From assembly GCF_002902965.1 (NCBI RefSeq), contig NZ_CP026106.1, positions 558,001-622,000 of the forward strand: 64,000 nt of DNA, read 5' to 3'. The notes beneath the pieces were generated by a model, which did not search any database, had not been told where the DNA came from, and was given only the letters and a program-made list of their open reading frames with translations. The position numbers and the translations under genes are program-made. This DNA comes from Paraburkholderia hospita (GTDB lineage Bacteria; Pseudomonadota; Gammaproteobacteria; Burkholderiales; Burkholderiaceae). How positions within the stretch are numbered: position 1 is the stretch's first letter; each line of letters starts with the position of its first letter. Below, one piece after another: positions 18,847-27,821 of this stretch.

Positions 18847-20037
18847 TCAGAACTTGTGACGCATCCCCACCCGCAGCACAACCTGATGGTTGTCGTTCGA
18901 CGGCGTGACGCCGTTGATTGCAGCAACCGCGCTGCTGCCGGTCGAATCCGTACCGGATGCTTTCTGATAGATCCCGACGAAGTACACATCCGTGCGCTTC
19001 GACAGGAAGTAGTCCGCGCCTGCCTGCGCCTGATGATAGGTCGCGCCGTCCCTGCCGCTTACCGAACTGCCTTTCGTGTAGTCATAGGCCACGCCGACGA
19101 GGAATGCAGGCGTTATCTGATACTTGAAGTTGGCTTCGACGTTGTTGAACACGGCGGTGCCGCGGTTGCCGAATGGATTCGGACCTGATCCGCCGCCGTT
19201 GAGATCGTCGAAGCGCGTATTCGAATAGGTTCCGCCAAACGTGGCTGCGCCATAGGTGTACGCGCCGCCCGCCGCATACACTTCCTGGGTGCGTGCATCG
19301 GCGAAGCCGGAGAACACTGGCGACGCGATGTTATTGAGTGACGCGAGCGGTGCGGACCCCGTTGTATTCGCGAGTGCGCTGGTGCCGTAGAACGAGGTAT
19401 TCGGATTCCGGATGTTCAGGTAGCCGACACCGAGTCCGAGCGGGCCGTTGTAGTAAGAGCCGCCAAGCGACCAGATCTGGTTCTGGCTGAGATGGCCAGC
19501 TACGCCGCCGAGGCTATACACGCCACCGAACGTAAAGCCGCCATAGTTGTTGCTCGTGTACTTGATCGCATTGTTGACCCGGTTCGAGTTGTTGATATTG
19601 TCGAGGTCGCCAGGATGTGCGGTATAGAATCCGCCCCATTGATCGCCGACTTCGAACAGGCCGACGTAGTCGACCACGGAATCATACTGTCGTCCAAGTG
19701 TCACCGTGCCATACCGTGTGCCCAGGCCGACGTACAGCTGGCGCCCGAAGAGAAGCCCGCCTTGACCAAGCTTCCCGCTGCTGAGATCCATGCCGCCTTC
19801 GAGGACAAATAGCGCCTTCGTGCCGCCGCCAAGGTCTTCGACGCCTTTCAAACCCCACCGGCTTGCCTGGATTTCACCGCTGACGAGGCTGTACTGGCGC
19901 GCGCCATGCGAGTTGTTATTGAACGTCAGGCCTTCATCGACAATGCCGTAAAGGGTGACACTGCTCTGCGCCTGTGCGACAGCGCAATATGTTCCAAGTA
20001 CTCCGATGAATCCGGCGATGCAAATTGATTTTTTCAT
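18847..20037 (-). CDS. Gram-negative (OmpC-like) porin
   Basis: A 396-aa outer-membrane trimeric porin of the Burkholderia type. A Sec signal peptide ends at 'AVAQAQ', followed by the hallmark 'SSVTLYGIVDEGLTFNNN'. 'RWGLKGVEDLGGGTKALFVLE' and the C-terminal 'HQVVLRVGMRHKF' with terminal Phe (needed for barrel assembly) are present. ATG 20037 is chosen because the signal peptide starts there. It is divergent from the GntR-led import operon, with three GAACA-type palindromes between them, so it may be the outer-membrane entry route for that operon's substrate (inference). Confidence 0.93.
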   Translation of the reverse strand: MKKSICIAGFIGVLGTYCAVAQAQSSVTLYGIVDEGLTFNNNSHGARQYSLVSGEIQASRWGLKGVEDLGGGTKALFVLEGGMDLSSGKLGQGGLLFGRQLYVGLGTRYGTVTLGRQYDSVVDYVGLFEVGDQWGGFYTAHPGDLDNINNSNRVNNAIKYTSNNYGGFTFGGVYSLGGVAGHLSQNQIWSLGGSYYNGPLGLGVGYLNIRNPNTSFYGTSALANTTGSAPLASLNNIASPVFSGFADARTQEVYAAGGAYTYGAATFGGTYSNTRFDDLNGGGSGPNPFGNRGTAVFNNVEANFKYQITPAFLVGVAYDYTKGSSVSGRDGATYHQAQAGADYFLSKRTDVYFVGIYQKASGTDSTGSSAVAAINGVTPSNDNHQVVLRVGMRHKF

Positions 20038-20321
20038 CCTGTTTCCAGAATTGTTCGTTGACGTCGGGTCCCTTAGTGCGAAGCCAAGGGCATTTTTCAC
20101 GGTCATGATTCACCGGCCGCGAGGCTAATTGCAAAGCAGGCATCCTAAACAAAGAAAATCGATGAAATATCGGCTCGATCGTCTACAGCGCGTGGCGACA
20201 AGGAGCGCATGCAAGCGCACTCGGGTCGCTCTACTGGCGCTCGTCACAATCGACGGGTAGCTAATCAGAACCGCAGCGGATTTCATTTGCGACGAAAATT
20301 AAGCAGCCTATTTTGTCTTGT

Positions 20322-20355
20322 CAATAGAACATTTGATGCGCAAAATGTCCTATTG
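20322..20355. promoter_or_regulatory. Inverted repeat 1, putative GntR operator
   Basis: Arms CAATAGAACATTT and AAATGTCCTATTG around an 8-base spacer match at 12 of 13 positions. The half-site CAATAGAACA recurs in inverted orientation at 20593-20603. Located in the gap between porin and gntR-like gene. Confidence 0.55.
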
Positions 20356-20409
20356 CCGTGCAGAATGTTGAGTCGTCTGCGATGCACGGATTTTTGGGTG
20401 TTTTCCCGA

Positions 20410-20438
20410 TGGAACAAGCTCGTACGGTGCTTGTTCCA
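20410..20438. promoter_or_regulatory. Inverted repeat 2, putative GntR operator
   Basis: TGGAACAAGC and GCTTGTTCCA form a perfect 10-bp inverted repeat with a 9-base spacer. The GAACAA core is shared with the repeat at 20570-20600, suggesting the same protein binds both. Confidence 0.55.
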
Positions 20439-20569
20439 TTGGTTATGCGGTGCCGGCTATGCGACCCGTTGCGTGCATGTTTTTGATTCGCCCCGGAGAA
20501 GATCCGACGACGGAAGGAAAGCTTGCGAACCTCTTGCGAGGAGTTTGGCCTTCATAGGCGCATACGAAG

Positions 20570-20629
20570 TAGAACAATCTTTATTTTCCAGTTTGTTCTA
20601 TTGACCTGACATTACGACACTTCTAGAGT
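20570..20629 (+). promoter_or_regulatory. Inverted repeat 3 abutting a sigma70-like promoter
   Basis: TAGAACAA (20570-20577) and TTGTTCTA (20593-20600) are a perfect 8-bp inverted repeat. Directly after it comes TTGACC (20601-20606), a 17-base spacer and TAGAGT (20624-20629), a good sigma70-like pair. The regulator ATG is at 20637, only seven bases beyond the -10, so a transcript from here would be nearly leaderless. Binding at the repeat would sit against the -35, fitting autoregulation. Confidence 0.55.
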
Positions 20630-20636
20630 GACCTCT

Positions 20637-21443
20637 ATGGAAACGACGCTGCCACTGCCGAAATACCACCAGATCTACCTGGTCTTGCGCGAGCAACTTC
20701 AGGAAGGCCGCTTCGACGACGAAGGCATGCCTGGCGAACATCTTCTCGCCGAACAGTTTTCGGTCGCGCGTATCACGATACGCAAAGCAATGGAGATGCT
20801 CGTCGCGGACGGGCTGGTAACACGGCGACCGGGCGTAGGCACATGGCCACTGCGCGTTGACTTAGGAAAAAAGCAGGGTGATTCGAAAGCTGCGCCGGTT
20901 TCGCGCCAGAAAGCGCATCTGACCGGTCTGCTTGAAAACATCGTGAATATGGGCCTGCGGACCACGGTCGAAGTGCTCGACAGTACGGTGGTACTCGCCT
21001 CGGAGGCCGTCGCCGAAGCGCTGCACCTGGCTGTGGGCGATGCCGTCTATAAAAGCGTGCGGGTGCGTAGCACGTCGGCGGGGCCTGTGTCGTTCATCAC
21101 AACGCACGTGCCGAAAGCAGTGGCGGAAATCAAAAGCCGCGACCTCAAGCGCAAGCCCTTGCTGATGCTGCTCGAGGAAGCGGGCGTGCAACTTGGCGGT
21201 GCGACACAAACCATTTCCGCGCGCCTTGCCGATGCCGTGGTGGCGCGCCATCTGGACGTAGCTGTCGGTTCGGCGCTGCTCGCGGTCACCCGTTTGGTGC
21301 GTGACACCGACGAGCGACCCGTACAACTGTTGCAAGGCCTTTACAGGCCTGACCGTTATCAATATCAACTACAGCTCTCGCGAATCGGCGACATCGACGC
21401 CAAGGTCTGGGTCAGCGAAGAACTGTCCGCCACATTCAACTAA
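20637..21443 (+). CDS. GntR-family regulator with UTRA domain (HutC type)
   Basis: A 268-aa regulator. Residues about 10-70 form the GntR winged helix ('LAEQFSVARITIRKAMEMLV', 'RRPGVGTW'); residues about 100-250 match the UTRA effector domain. It starts the import/catabolic operon, 20 bases before the binding-protein gene, and has three related inverted repeats upstream. It is the natural candidate to sense the operon's substrate or an intermediate and to repress its own operon and perhaps the divergent porin. No classic Shine-Dalgarno is seen before ATG 20637. Confidence 0.88.
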   Translation: METTLPLPKYHQIYLVLREQLQEGRFDDEGMPGEHLLAEQFSVARITIRKAMEMLVADGLVTRRPGVGTWPLRVDLGKKQGDSKAAPVSRQKAHLTGLLENIVNMGLRTTVEVLDSTVVLASEAVAEALHLAVGDAVYKSVRVRSTSAGPVSFITTHVPKAVAEIKSRDLKRKPLLMLLEEAGVQLGGATQTISARLADAVVARHLDVAVGSALLAVTRLVRDTDERPVQLLQGLYRPDRYQYQLQLSRIGDIDAKVWVSEELSATFN

Positions 21444-21463
21444 CGCTATCCAACGGAGATCGC

Positions 21464-22669
21464 ATGAGTTCGCGTCGCACATTTCTGCGCCAGTCCACCG
21501 CCGCAGCAGCACTGGTTGCCGCACCTTGGGTCGCTCGCGCGGCGAACGGCAAGAGCATCAAGGTCGGCGTGCTGCATCCTGTCACGGGAGCGTTGGCTTA
21601 TTCGGGGCAGCAATGTCGTCTCGGTGCACTGCTGGCTATTGAAGACATCAACAACGCAGGCGGAATCAAGTCGCAGGGCGGTTCGCTGATCGAGCCGGTG
21701 CTGGGCGACGCGCAGTCGCGTCCCGAGGCCGGTGCGGCCGAAGTCGAGAAGATGAACGAGGCAGGTGTCTCGGCGATTGTCGGCGCATATGCATCGGCAA
21801 TCTGTCTCGCGACGACGCAAACCGCTGCGAAATACGGTTTGCCGCATGTCGTCGATGTGGGCGTGGCGGATCAGATTGTTGAACGCGGCTTGACCAACAC
21901 ATTTCGCTTCGGCCCCGGTTACCGGATGTGCAGTGCACGCGCGGTGGAGAACCTCAACGCACTGAATACCGACGCCGGCAAGCCGGCCAAAACGGTAATG
22001 ATCGTGCACGAAGAGTCGTTATTCGGGACGGGTACCGCCGCGTTGCTCAGCAGCGAGCTTCCTAAGTACGGCTTCGAGATCAAGGAAGTCATCAAGCATC
22101 CGAATCCGACACGCGACTTCAACAATATCGTGTTGCGCATGCGCGCGGTCAATCCGGATATCGTGATCCCGGCAAACTATTACAACGAGTACGCTCTGCT
22201 GCTGCGAGCGATGAAGCAGCAGAAGGTTCGTCCGAAAGCAATCTATTCGGTGCTGGGCGGCGCGGCGTCGAGCTACAAGTTTCTGAAGGAGTTTCCCGAT
22301 ATTGCCGACGGCATCATCGATTGCAACCACTGGTTCAATCCGAAGGATGCGCGAGTTGAGCCGTTGCGCAAGCGGGTCGAGGCAAAGGGGGCGTATTTCT
22401 CGTACGAAGTGTTCATGACGTACACGGCGACGATGCTGCTTGCCGATGCGCTCGAGCGCGCCAAATCGGCCGATCGCGCGGCAATCAATGCGGCGCTTGC
22501 ATCGAGCGCGTTTAAAGATCACATGATGCCGTATGGGCCGACGCATTTCGTCAACGGTCAGAACACGGGGGCGCAGCCGCTGCTGACTCAGGTGCTCGGC
22601 GGCGACATCAAGGTCGTGCTGCCGCCCGCCTACCGCGAAGTCGCGCCGCAATTTCCGCTGAAGAGCTGA
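21464..22669 (+). CDS. Branched-chain amino acid/amide-type ABC substrate-binding protein
   Basis: A 401-aa type I periplasmic binding protein of the LivK/urea-amide group. It begins with a twin-arginine signal 'SRRTFLRQ' and a hydrophobic stretch ending at 'APWVARA', so it is probably exported folded by Tat. 'KVGVLHPVTGALAYSGQQ' is the usual family start. It is followed by LivHMGF-type genes. Proteins of this group carry amino acids, amides, urea or aromatic acids. Confidence 0.9.
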   Translation: MSSRRTFLRQSTAAAALVAAPWVARAANGKSIKVGVLHPVTGALAYSGQQCRLGALLAIEDINNAGGIKSQGGSLIEPVLGDAQSRPEAGAAEVEKMNEAGVSAIVGAYASAICLATTQTAAKYGLPHVVDVGVADQIVERGLTNTFRFGPGYRMCSARAVENLNALNTDAGKPAKTVMIVHEESLFGTGTAALLSSELPKYGFEIKEVIKHPNPTRDFNNIVLRMRAVNPDIVIPANYYNEYALLLRAMKQQKVRPKAIYSVLGGAASSYKFLKEFPDIADGIIDCNHWFNPKDARVEPLRKRVEAKGAYFSYEVFMTYTATMLLADALERAKSADRAAINAALASSAFKDHMMPYGPTHFVNGQNTGAQPLLTQVLGGDIKVVLPPAYREVAPQFPLKS

Positions 22670-22677
22670 GGCCGCGC

Positions 22678-23550
22678 ATGTTCGATCCAGTCATCCTTTT
22701 GTCGGCGCTGCTCAACGGACTGACGACGGGTGCGGTGTATGCACTCATCGCGCTCGGCCTCACGCTGATTTACGGCGTGCTGCATATCATCAACTTCGCG
22801 CACGGCGCGGCGTTGATGATCGCGCTGTATGCGGTCTTCCTGCTGAAGGAGCGACTGGGCATCGACCCGTACATGGCCTTGCCCATCGTGATGCTCGGGA
22901 TGTTCGCGTTTGGCTACCTGTTGCAGCGCTTCGTGATCAACCGCGCGAGCCACGGCAAGGACGAGAACATTCTGCTGGTTACCCTCGGCCTGTCCATCGT
23001 GCTCGAAAACCTCGCCCTCGTATGGTTCCATTCCGACACGCGCAACATCGAAACCGCTTATACGCTGTCGACGATCGAAATCGGCCCAGCCATGATTGCG
23101 CTACCCAAGGTAATCGCGTTTTTCGGTGCGCTGGTGGTTGCCGGGGTGTTATTCCTGATTATCCGCATGACCGATCTGGGCCGCGCGATACGCGCCGTTT
23201 CTCGCGAGAAGCACGGCGCGAAGCTGATGGGTATCGATGTCGACAAGGTCTATGCGCTGTCCTTCGGCATCGGCATGGCGTGTGTCGGCGCGGCGGCCTG
23301 TTTCCTGTTGCCGACGTACTACGTCAATCCTCAGGTCGGAAGCGGCTTTGTGCTGATCGCCTTCACGATCGTCGTGCTGGGTGGCATGGGCAGCTTTGCG
23401 GGCGCATTGGTCGGTGGCCTGCTCATCGGCGTGGTTGAATCGCTAGGGGGTTTGTGGTTCGGTGATTCGCTCGGCCAGATGGGCATCTTCGCGATCTTCA
23501 TTGTTGTGCTGCTGGTACGCCCTCAAGGGCTTTTCGGCGCGAGGGCCTAA
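22678..23550 (+). CDS. Branched-chain-type ABC permease (LivH type)
   Basis: A 290-aa integral membrane permease. The family start 'LLNGLTTGAVYALIALGLTLIYG' lies at residues about 10-35 (only the first part is needed to identify it), and 'GMGSFAGALVGGLLIGVVES' holds the ATPase-contact region. It begins eight bases after the binding-protein gene and pairs with the LivM-type permease downstream. Confidence 0.92.
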   Translation: MFDPVILLSALLNGLTTGAVYALIALGLTLIYGVLHIINFAHGAALMIALYAVFLLKERLGIDPYMALPIVMLGMFAFGYLLQRFVINRASHGKDENILLVTLGLSIVLENLALVWFHSDTRNIETAYTLSTIEIGPAMIALPKVIAFFGALVVAGVLFLIIRMTDLGRAIRAVSREKHGAKLMGIDVDKVYALSFGIGMACVGAAACFLLPTYYVNPQVGSGFVLIAFTIVVLGGMGSFAGALVGGLLIGVVESLGGLWFGDSLGQMGIFAIFIVVLLVRPQGLFGARA

Positions 23551-23553
23551 CCG

Positions 23554-24552
23554 ATGCGTGATGTTCGTTCGATCCTGATCTTCGGTGTGCTGTTGGCCGT
23601 GGCCGCCAGCGTGTTGCAGTCTGGCGTGCTGCTCACGTTTCTGATGATGTCGCTATATGCGGTGTTGCTATCGCAATCATGGAACATTCTCGGCGGCTAT
23701 GGCGGGCAATTGTCGTTTGGACATGCATTGTTCTTCGGCGTCGGCGCATACACGCAGGCCATTGCGCAATTGAGCTGGGGCTGGAATCCGTGGCTCGCGT
23801 TGCCGGTTGCAATCGCATTCGGCGCGTTTGCCGGGCTGGTGGTGGGTGCGCTAGCGTTTCGCGGCGGATTAAAGGGTTCCTACTTCGCGCTGGTGACGCT
23901 GGCCTTTGCCGAAGTGGCGCGCATTCTCGCGGTGTCGGTGTCGTTTACGGGCGGCGGCGTGGGTCTGATGGTGCCGCTGCATGCGAGCGCGGCGAACCTG
24001 CAATTTGGGTCCAGGCGCGGCTATGTGTATTTGCTGCTGTCATTCGTGATTGCTGCGTTGCTGGTCACCGCATGGTTGCGTCATTCGCGTTTCGGCGCAT
24101 ACCTGCAAGCAGTGCGGGACAACGAAAGCGCCGCACGGGCGATCGGCGTCGATCCGGTGCGCGTGAAGCTGGGCGCGATCGCGTTATCGGCTGCGTTCAT
24201 GGGTGCGGCGGGCGCGTGCTATGTGCAGATGTTCCAGTACATCGATGCAGGTATCGCGTTCGGCCCGTCGATCTCGATCGAAGCGCTGGTGGGCGTGATT
24301 GTCGGCGGAGTCGGCACGTTGTGGGGACCGGTACTGGGCGCGGCACTCCTTTATGTCCTCGGTGAATCGACCCGCAACCTGTTCGGCGAATTGCCGGGTA
24401 TCAGCATGGTGATCTATGGCGTGGTGCTGGTCGTGATCGTCATGTTTTTGCCGCGCGGCCTGACGGGTGCGGGCATGTCGGTGCGTCGCATGATGGGCCG
24501 GCCGGCGAAACCGAATCGCACTAGCGAGCGCAAGGAGGAAGCCCGTGTCTGA
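23554..24552 (+). CDS. Branched-chain-type ABC permease (LivM type)
   Basis: A 332-aa permease with about eight hydrophobic segments. Recognisable blocks are 'SQSWNILGGYGGQLSFGHAL' and 'AVRDNESAARAIGVDPVRVK', the coupling-helix area. It overlaps the next ATPase gene by eight bases. Confidence 0.92.
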   Translation: MRDVRSILIFGVLLAVAASVLQSGVLLTFLMMSLYAVLLSQSWNILGGYGGQLSFGHALFFGVGAYTQAIAQLSWGWNPWLALPVAIAFGAFAGLVVGALAFRGGLKGSYFALVTLAFAEVARILAVSVSFTGGGVGLMVPLHASAANLQFGSRRGYVYLLLSFVIAALLVTAWLRHSRFGAYLQAVRDNESAARAIGVDPVRVKLGAIALSAAFMGAAGACYVQMFQYIDAGIAFGPSISIEALVGVIVGGVGTLWGPVLGAALLYVLGESTRNLFGELPGISMVIYGVVLVVIVMFLPRGLTGAGMSVRRMMGRPAKPNRTSERKEEARV

Positions 24553-25300
24553 TGCGCTTTTGCAGGCCCGTGGCCTGTCCATCACGTTCGGCGGCCTGAA
24601 GGCGGTGCAGGACGTCAGTCTCGATGTCATGCCCAACACGCTGACGGCACTCGTCGGTCCGAACGGTGCCGGCAAGACGACGCTGTTTGCGTTGCTGTCG
24701 GGGTTTCTTCGGCCCGGAGCCGGGCGCGTCCAGTATCTGGGGCGCGACATTACGGGGATGGCGCCGCATCAGTCGGCAAGGCTTGGCTTGACGCGGACGT
24801 TCCAGATCGTGCAGCCGTTCGGCGCACAGACTGTGCGCGAGAACATTGCGGTTGGCGCACACCTGCATCAGCCTGGGCGGCGGGCCGCGCTGGCGGCCGC
24901 AGAGGAGGTCGCGGAGCGGGTGAATCTGCATGACAACCTCGATAAACCAGCAGCAGATCTGACCGTGAGCGGCCGCAAGCGTCTCGAACTGGCGCGTGCG
25001 CTTGCGACGAAGCCTCGTTTGCTGTTGCTCGACGAAGTGCTCGCCGGACTGAATCCAAGCGAGATCGACGAGATGATTCCCGTCATTCGTGGCCTGGTCG
25101 ACAGCGGCGTCACGGTGCTGATGATCGAGCACGTGATGCGCGCGGTGATGAGCCTGGCCGAACACGTATGGGTGCTGGCGCAAGGCCGGTTGATCGCGGG
25201 CGGCACGCCGCGTGAAGTGACATCGGATCCGTCCGTGATCGAAGCGTATCTCGGTCACGGCACGGCCCAACGGCTGGCGCGTGAAGGAGAACGTCGGTGA
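24545..25300 (+). CDS. Branched-chain-type ABC ATPase (LivG type)
   Basis: A 251-aa ATPase. Walker A 'GPNGAGKTT' is at 38-46 and Walker B 'LLLLDEVLAGLNP' is intact; the signature is the atypical 'LTVSGRKRLELARA' in place of LSGGQ-like forms, as seen in some LivG relatives. The C-terminal extension 'VIEAYLGHG' is LivG-like. It overlaps both neighbours (ATGA with livF). Confidence 0.92.
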   Translation: MSDALLQARGLSITFGGLKAVQDVSLDVMPNTLTALVGPNGAGKTTLFALLSGFLRPGAGRVQYLGRDITGMAPHQSARLGLTRTFQIVQPFGAQTVRENIAVGAHLHQPGRRAALAAAEEVAERVNLHDNLDKPAADLTVSGRKRLELARALATKPRLLLLDEVLAGLNPSEIDEMIPVIRGLVDSGVTVLMIEHVMRAVMSLAEHVWVLAQGRLIAGGTPREVTSDPSVIEAYLGHGTAQRLAREGERR

Positions 25301-26007
25301 GCGCATTGCTCGAAGTGAGCGGGCTTCGCACAGGCTATGGGCGCACCGAAGTGCTGCGCGGCGTGGATATGCGTGTCGACGAAGGCGAGATTGTCGTGCT
25401 GCTCGGCAGTAACGGTGTCGGCAAAACCACGCTGAACAACACCGTGTGCGGCATTAATCCTGCGTGGCAGGGCGCCGTGCGGTTCGACGGTCACGACCTG
25501 ACCGGGCGACACTACCGCGCCGTCGTCGGAGCCGGCCTGATCCAGGTGCCGGAAGGCCGGCGAATTTTCCCGAACCTGAGTGTGCGCGAAAACCTCGAGC
25601 TTGGCGCATTTACGCGCGGCAAGCCGAATCGGAGCCGCAACCTCGCGCGGATGCTGGAGATATTCCCGCGTCTTGGCGAACGGATCGATCAGCCGGCGGG
25701 CACGATGTCGGGCGGCGAGCAGCAGATGCTCGCGATCGGCCGCGGCTTGATGGCCGAGCCGCGTTTGCTGATTCTGGACGAGCCGTCGCTGGGTTTGTCG
25801 CCGTTGATGGTCGAAGAAATGTTCGCGCTCATTGCGCGGCTGCAGAACGAGGGACTCGCGATTCTGCTGGTCGAACAGAATGTCGGCCAGTCGCTCGAAA
25901 CCGGACAGCGTGGCTATGTGCTGGAGAACGGGCTGGTCCGTTACTCCGGCACATGCGCGGAGTTGATGGCCAGCGACGAATTGCGTCGCGCCTATTTGGG
26001 GATGTAG
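25297..26007 (+). CDS. Branched-chain-type ABC ATPase (LivF type)
   Basis: A 236-aa ATPase completing the importer. Walker A 'GSNGVGKTT', signature 'MSGGEQQMLAIGRGL', Walker B 'LLILDEPSLGLSP' and the switch 'LLVEQNV' are intact. GTG start overlaps the previous stop. The hydratase gene starts three bases after its stop, tying transport and catabolism into one transcript. Confidence 0.93.
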   Translation: MSALLEVSGLRTGYGRTEVLRGVDMRVDEGEIVVLLGSNGVGKTTLNNTVCGINPAWQGAVRFDGHDLTGRHYRAVVGAGLIQVPEGRRIFPNLSVRENLELGAFTRGKPNRSRNLARMLEIFPRLGERIDQPAGTMSGGEQQMLAIGRGLMAEPRLLILDEPSLGLSPLMVEEMFALIARLQNEGLAILLVEQNVGQSLETGQRGYVLENGLVRYSGTCAELMASDELRRAYLGM

Positions 26008-26010
26008 TCG

Positions 26011-27279
26011 ATGGCAGCAGCACAAACGCTTGCGCAAAAGCTGATTGCGGCGGCCTGCGGGCGGCCCGAAGTCGAAGTTGGAGAAATCGTCACGTGCAAC
26101 GTCGATCTCGCGATGTTCCATGACTCGAGCGGTCCGCGCCGGTTGCAGCCGATGCTCGAACAGCTCGGCGCATCGTTGTGGGACAAGTCGAAAGTCGTGC
26201 TCGTGATCGACCACTATGTGCCGGAGGCCGACGACGAATCGCGCCGGATCGTGCGCATCGCGCGTCAATGGGCAAGCGCACAGCAGTTGCCGAACGTCTA
26301 CGACAGTGTCGGCATCTGCCATGTGGTGTTGCCGGAACGTGGCCACCTGCGACCGGGCATGTTCTGCGTGGGCGGCGACTCGCATTCGCCGACAGGCGGC
26401 GCGTTCGGCGCATACATGTTCGGCATCGGCAGCACGGAGATGCTCGGCGTCGCAGTATCCGGGCAGATCTGGGTCAAGGTGCCGGAGACCTTGCAGATGA
26501 ACTGGCGTCATCGCCTTTCATGCGGCGTGACGGCGAAAGACATGATGCTGCATATGATCGGCCGCTTCGGCATGAACGGCGGCCGCTATCAGGCCGTCGA
26601 ATTCTGCGGCGAAGCCATCAACGCGCTGTCGATGCAGGAACGCATGACGCTGTCGAACATGAGCGCGGAACTGGGGTCGCAGGTCGGCCTGATTGCGCCG
26701 GACGCGATTACGGTCGACTATCTTCGCGCCGCGGGCGTGCAAGATGAGATCGATGTCGCTCGCTGGCAAAGCGATCCGCAAGCCCGCGTCGAGACGCACG
26801 ACTTCGACGCCGCGCAACTCGCGCCGCAAGTGGCCGCGCCGCACAGCCCGGCGAATACGCGCGATGTCGGCGCGTTCGGCGATGTCGCCGTGCAGGTCGC
26901 CTATATCGGCGCGTGCACTGGCGCGAAACTCGAGGACTTGCGCGCGGCGGCCAGAATATTGCGCGGGCGCCGGGTGGCCGAGGGCGTGCAACTCGTCGTG
27001 GCACCGGCCAGTATCCGCGACCAGTCGCAAGCGGCAAGCGAAGGCGTGATGGATGTGCTAGAAGCAGCTGGCGCGCAAGTGCTCGCCACGACATGCGGCG
27101 CGTGTGCCGGTTATGGCGGCTCGATTCCCGAAGGCAGCACGGTTGTGTCGAGCACCGCGCGCAACTTCAAAGGCCGTATGGGCGCCGAGACGGCGCAGGT
27201 CTATCTGGGTTCGCCCTATACGGTTGCGGCGTCTGCGTTACGTGGACGCATTACCGATCCTCGCGAGGTGCTCGCATGA
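26011..27279 (+). CDS. Aconitase-family hydratase, large subunit
   Basis: A 422-aa LeuC/homoaconitase-like subunit. Cluster ligands are C302 ('YIGACTGAKLEDL'), C362 and C365 ('ATTCGACAGYG'); 'GGDSHSPTGGAFGAYMFGIG' is the substrate region. It adds water to a C=C of a dicarboxylate. The same fold makes 2,3-dimethylmaleate hydratase (DmdA) and maleate/citraconate hydratases. Because a KRCGH-type lyase lies in the same operon at 32255, a dimethylmaleate-hydratase-like role is attractive, but substrate is inferred from context only. Confidence 0.88.
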   Translation: MAAAQTLAQKLIAAACGRPEVEVGEIVTCNVDLAMFHDSSGPRRLQPMLEQLGASLWDKSKVVLVIDHYVPEADDESRRIVRIARQWASAQQLPNVYDSVGICHVVLPERGHLRPGMFCVGGDSHSPTGGAFGAYMFGIGSTEMLGVAVSGQIWVKVPETLQMNWRHRLSCGVTAKDMMLHMIGRFGMNGGRYQAVEFCGEAINALSMQERMTLSNMSAELGSQVGLIAPDAITVDYLRAAGVQDEIDVARWQSDPQARVETHDFDAAQLAPQVAAPHSPANTRDVGAFGDVAVQVAYIGACTGAKLEDLRAAARILRGRRVAEGVQLVVAPASIRDQSQAASEGVMDVLEAAGAQVLATTCGACAGYGGSIPEGSTVVSSTARNFKGRMGAETAQVYLGSPYTVAASALRGRITDPREVLA

Positions 27280-27821
27280 CCGCTTGCCGCACGGCGTTCG
27301 CCGAAACCGGGTGGACTTCCGATATGCATCGCGTATGGCGGGTCGGTGGGGATATCAATACCGATTCGCTCGCACCCGGCGCGTATATGAAATTCGGCAT
27401 CGACGAAATCGCCCGCCATTGCTTGCAAAACGAGCGCCCCGATTTTGCAGCGGGCGTCCAGACGGGCGACGTGCTCGTGGCCGGGCCGAACTTCGGCATC
27501 GGCTCATCGCGCGAACAGGCTGCCGCTGCGCTGGTACGCCTGGGCGTGCGGGCAGTGATCGCACCAGCGTTCAATGGCCTGTACTTTCGCAACGCATTCA
27601 ACGTCGGCCTGTTGCTGCTGACGTGCGCCGACGCCGAAACGATCGGAGAGGGCGAGCGCATCGCGATCGACCCCCACGGCGGCGGCATCCTGCTGGCCGA
27701 TGGGCGCGAGCTGCCGTGCGATCCCGTCCCTGCATTTCTGCTCGACATGGTCGACGCAGGCGGTCTGCTCAATTTGCTCAAGCAGCGCTACCCCACACCC
27801 AACGGAGTCATCTCATGCTAG
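27276..27821 (+). CDS. Aconitase-family hydratase, small subunit
   Basis: A 181-aa LeuD-like subunit with 'GDINTDSLAPGAYMK' and the swivel motif 'NFGIGSSREQAAAALV'. ATG 27276 overlaps the large-subunit stop by four bases; ATG 27324 is an alternative giving the usual short N-terminus. With the large subunit it forms one [4Fe-4S] hydratase. Confidence 0.87.
   Translation: MTACRTAFAETGWTSDMHRVWRVGGDINTDSLAPGAYMKFGIDEIARHCLQNERPDFAAGVQTGDVLVAGPNFGIGSSREQAAAALVRLGVRAVIAPAFNGLYFRNAFNVGLLLLTCADAETIGEGERIAIDPHGGGILLADGRELPCDPVPAFLLDMVDAGGLLNLLKQRYPTPNGVISC

Noticed and set aside
18301..19188. 295-codon plus-strand frame crossing the IS5 scrap and the porin 3' end
   Set aside because: Only about 18542-18690 resembles a protein (IS5 transposase); the rest is antisense to the porin gene.
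25255..26511. 418-codon minus-strand frame over livF and the hydratase gene
   Set aside because: Composition (His/Arg/Gln-rich) and lack of any motif mark it as an antisense shadow.
27104..27814. 237-codon upstream extension of the HyuB frame
   Set aside because: It overlaps the hydratase small subunit in another frame; HyuB homology starts at ATG 27815.
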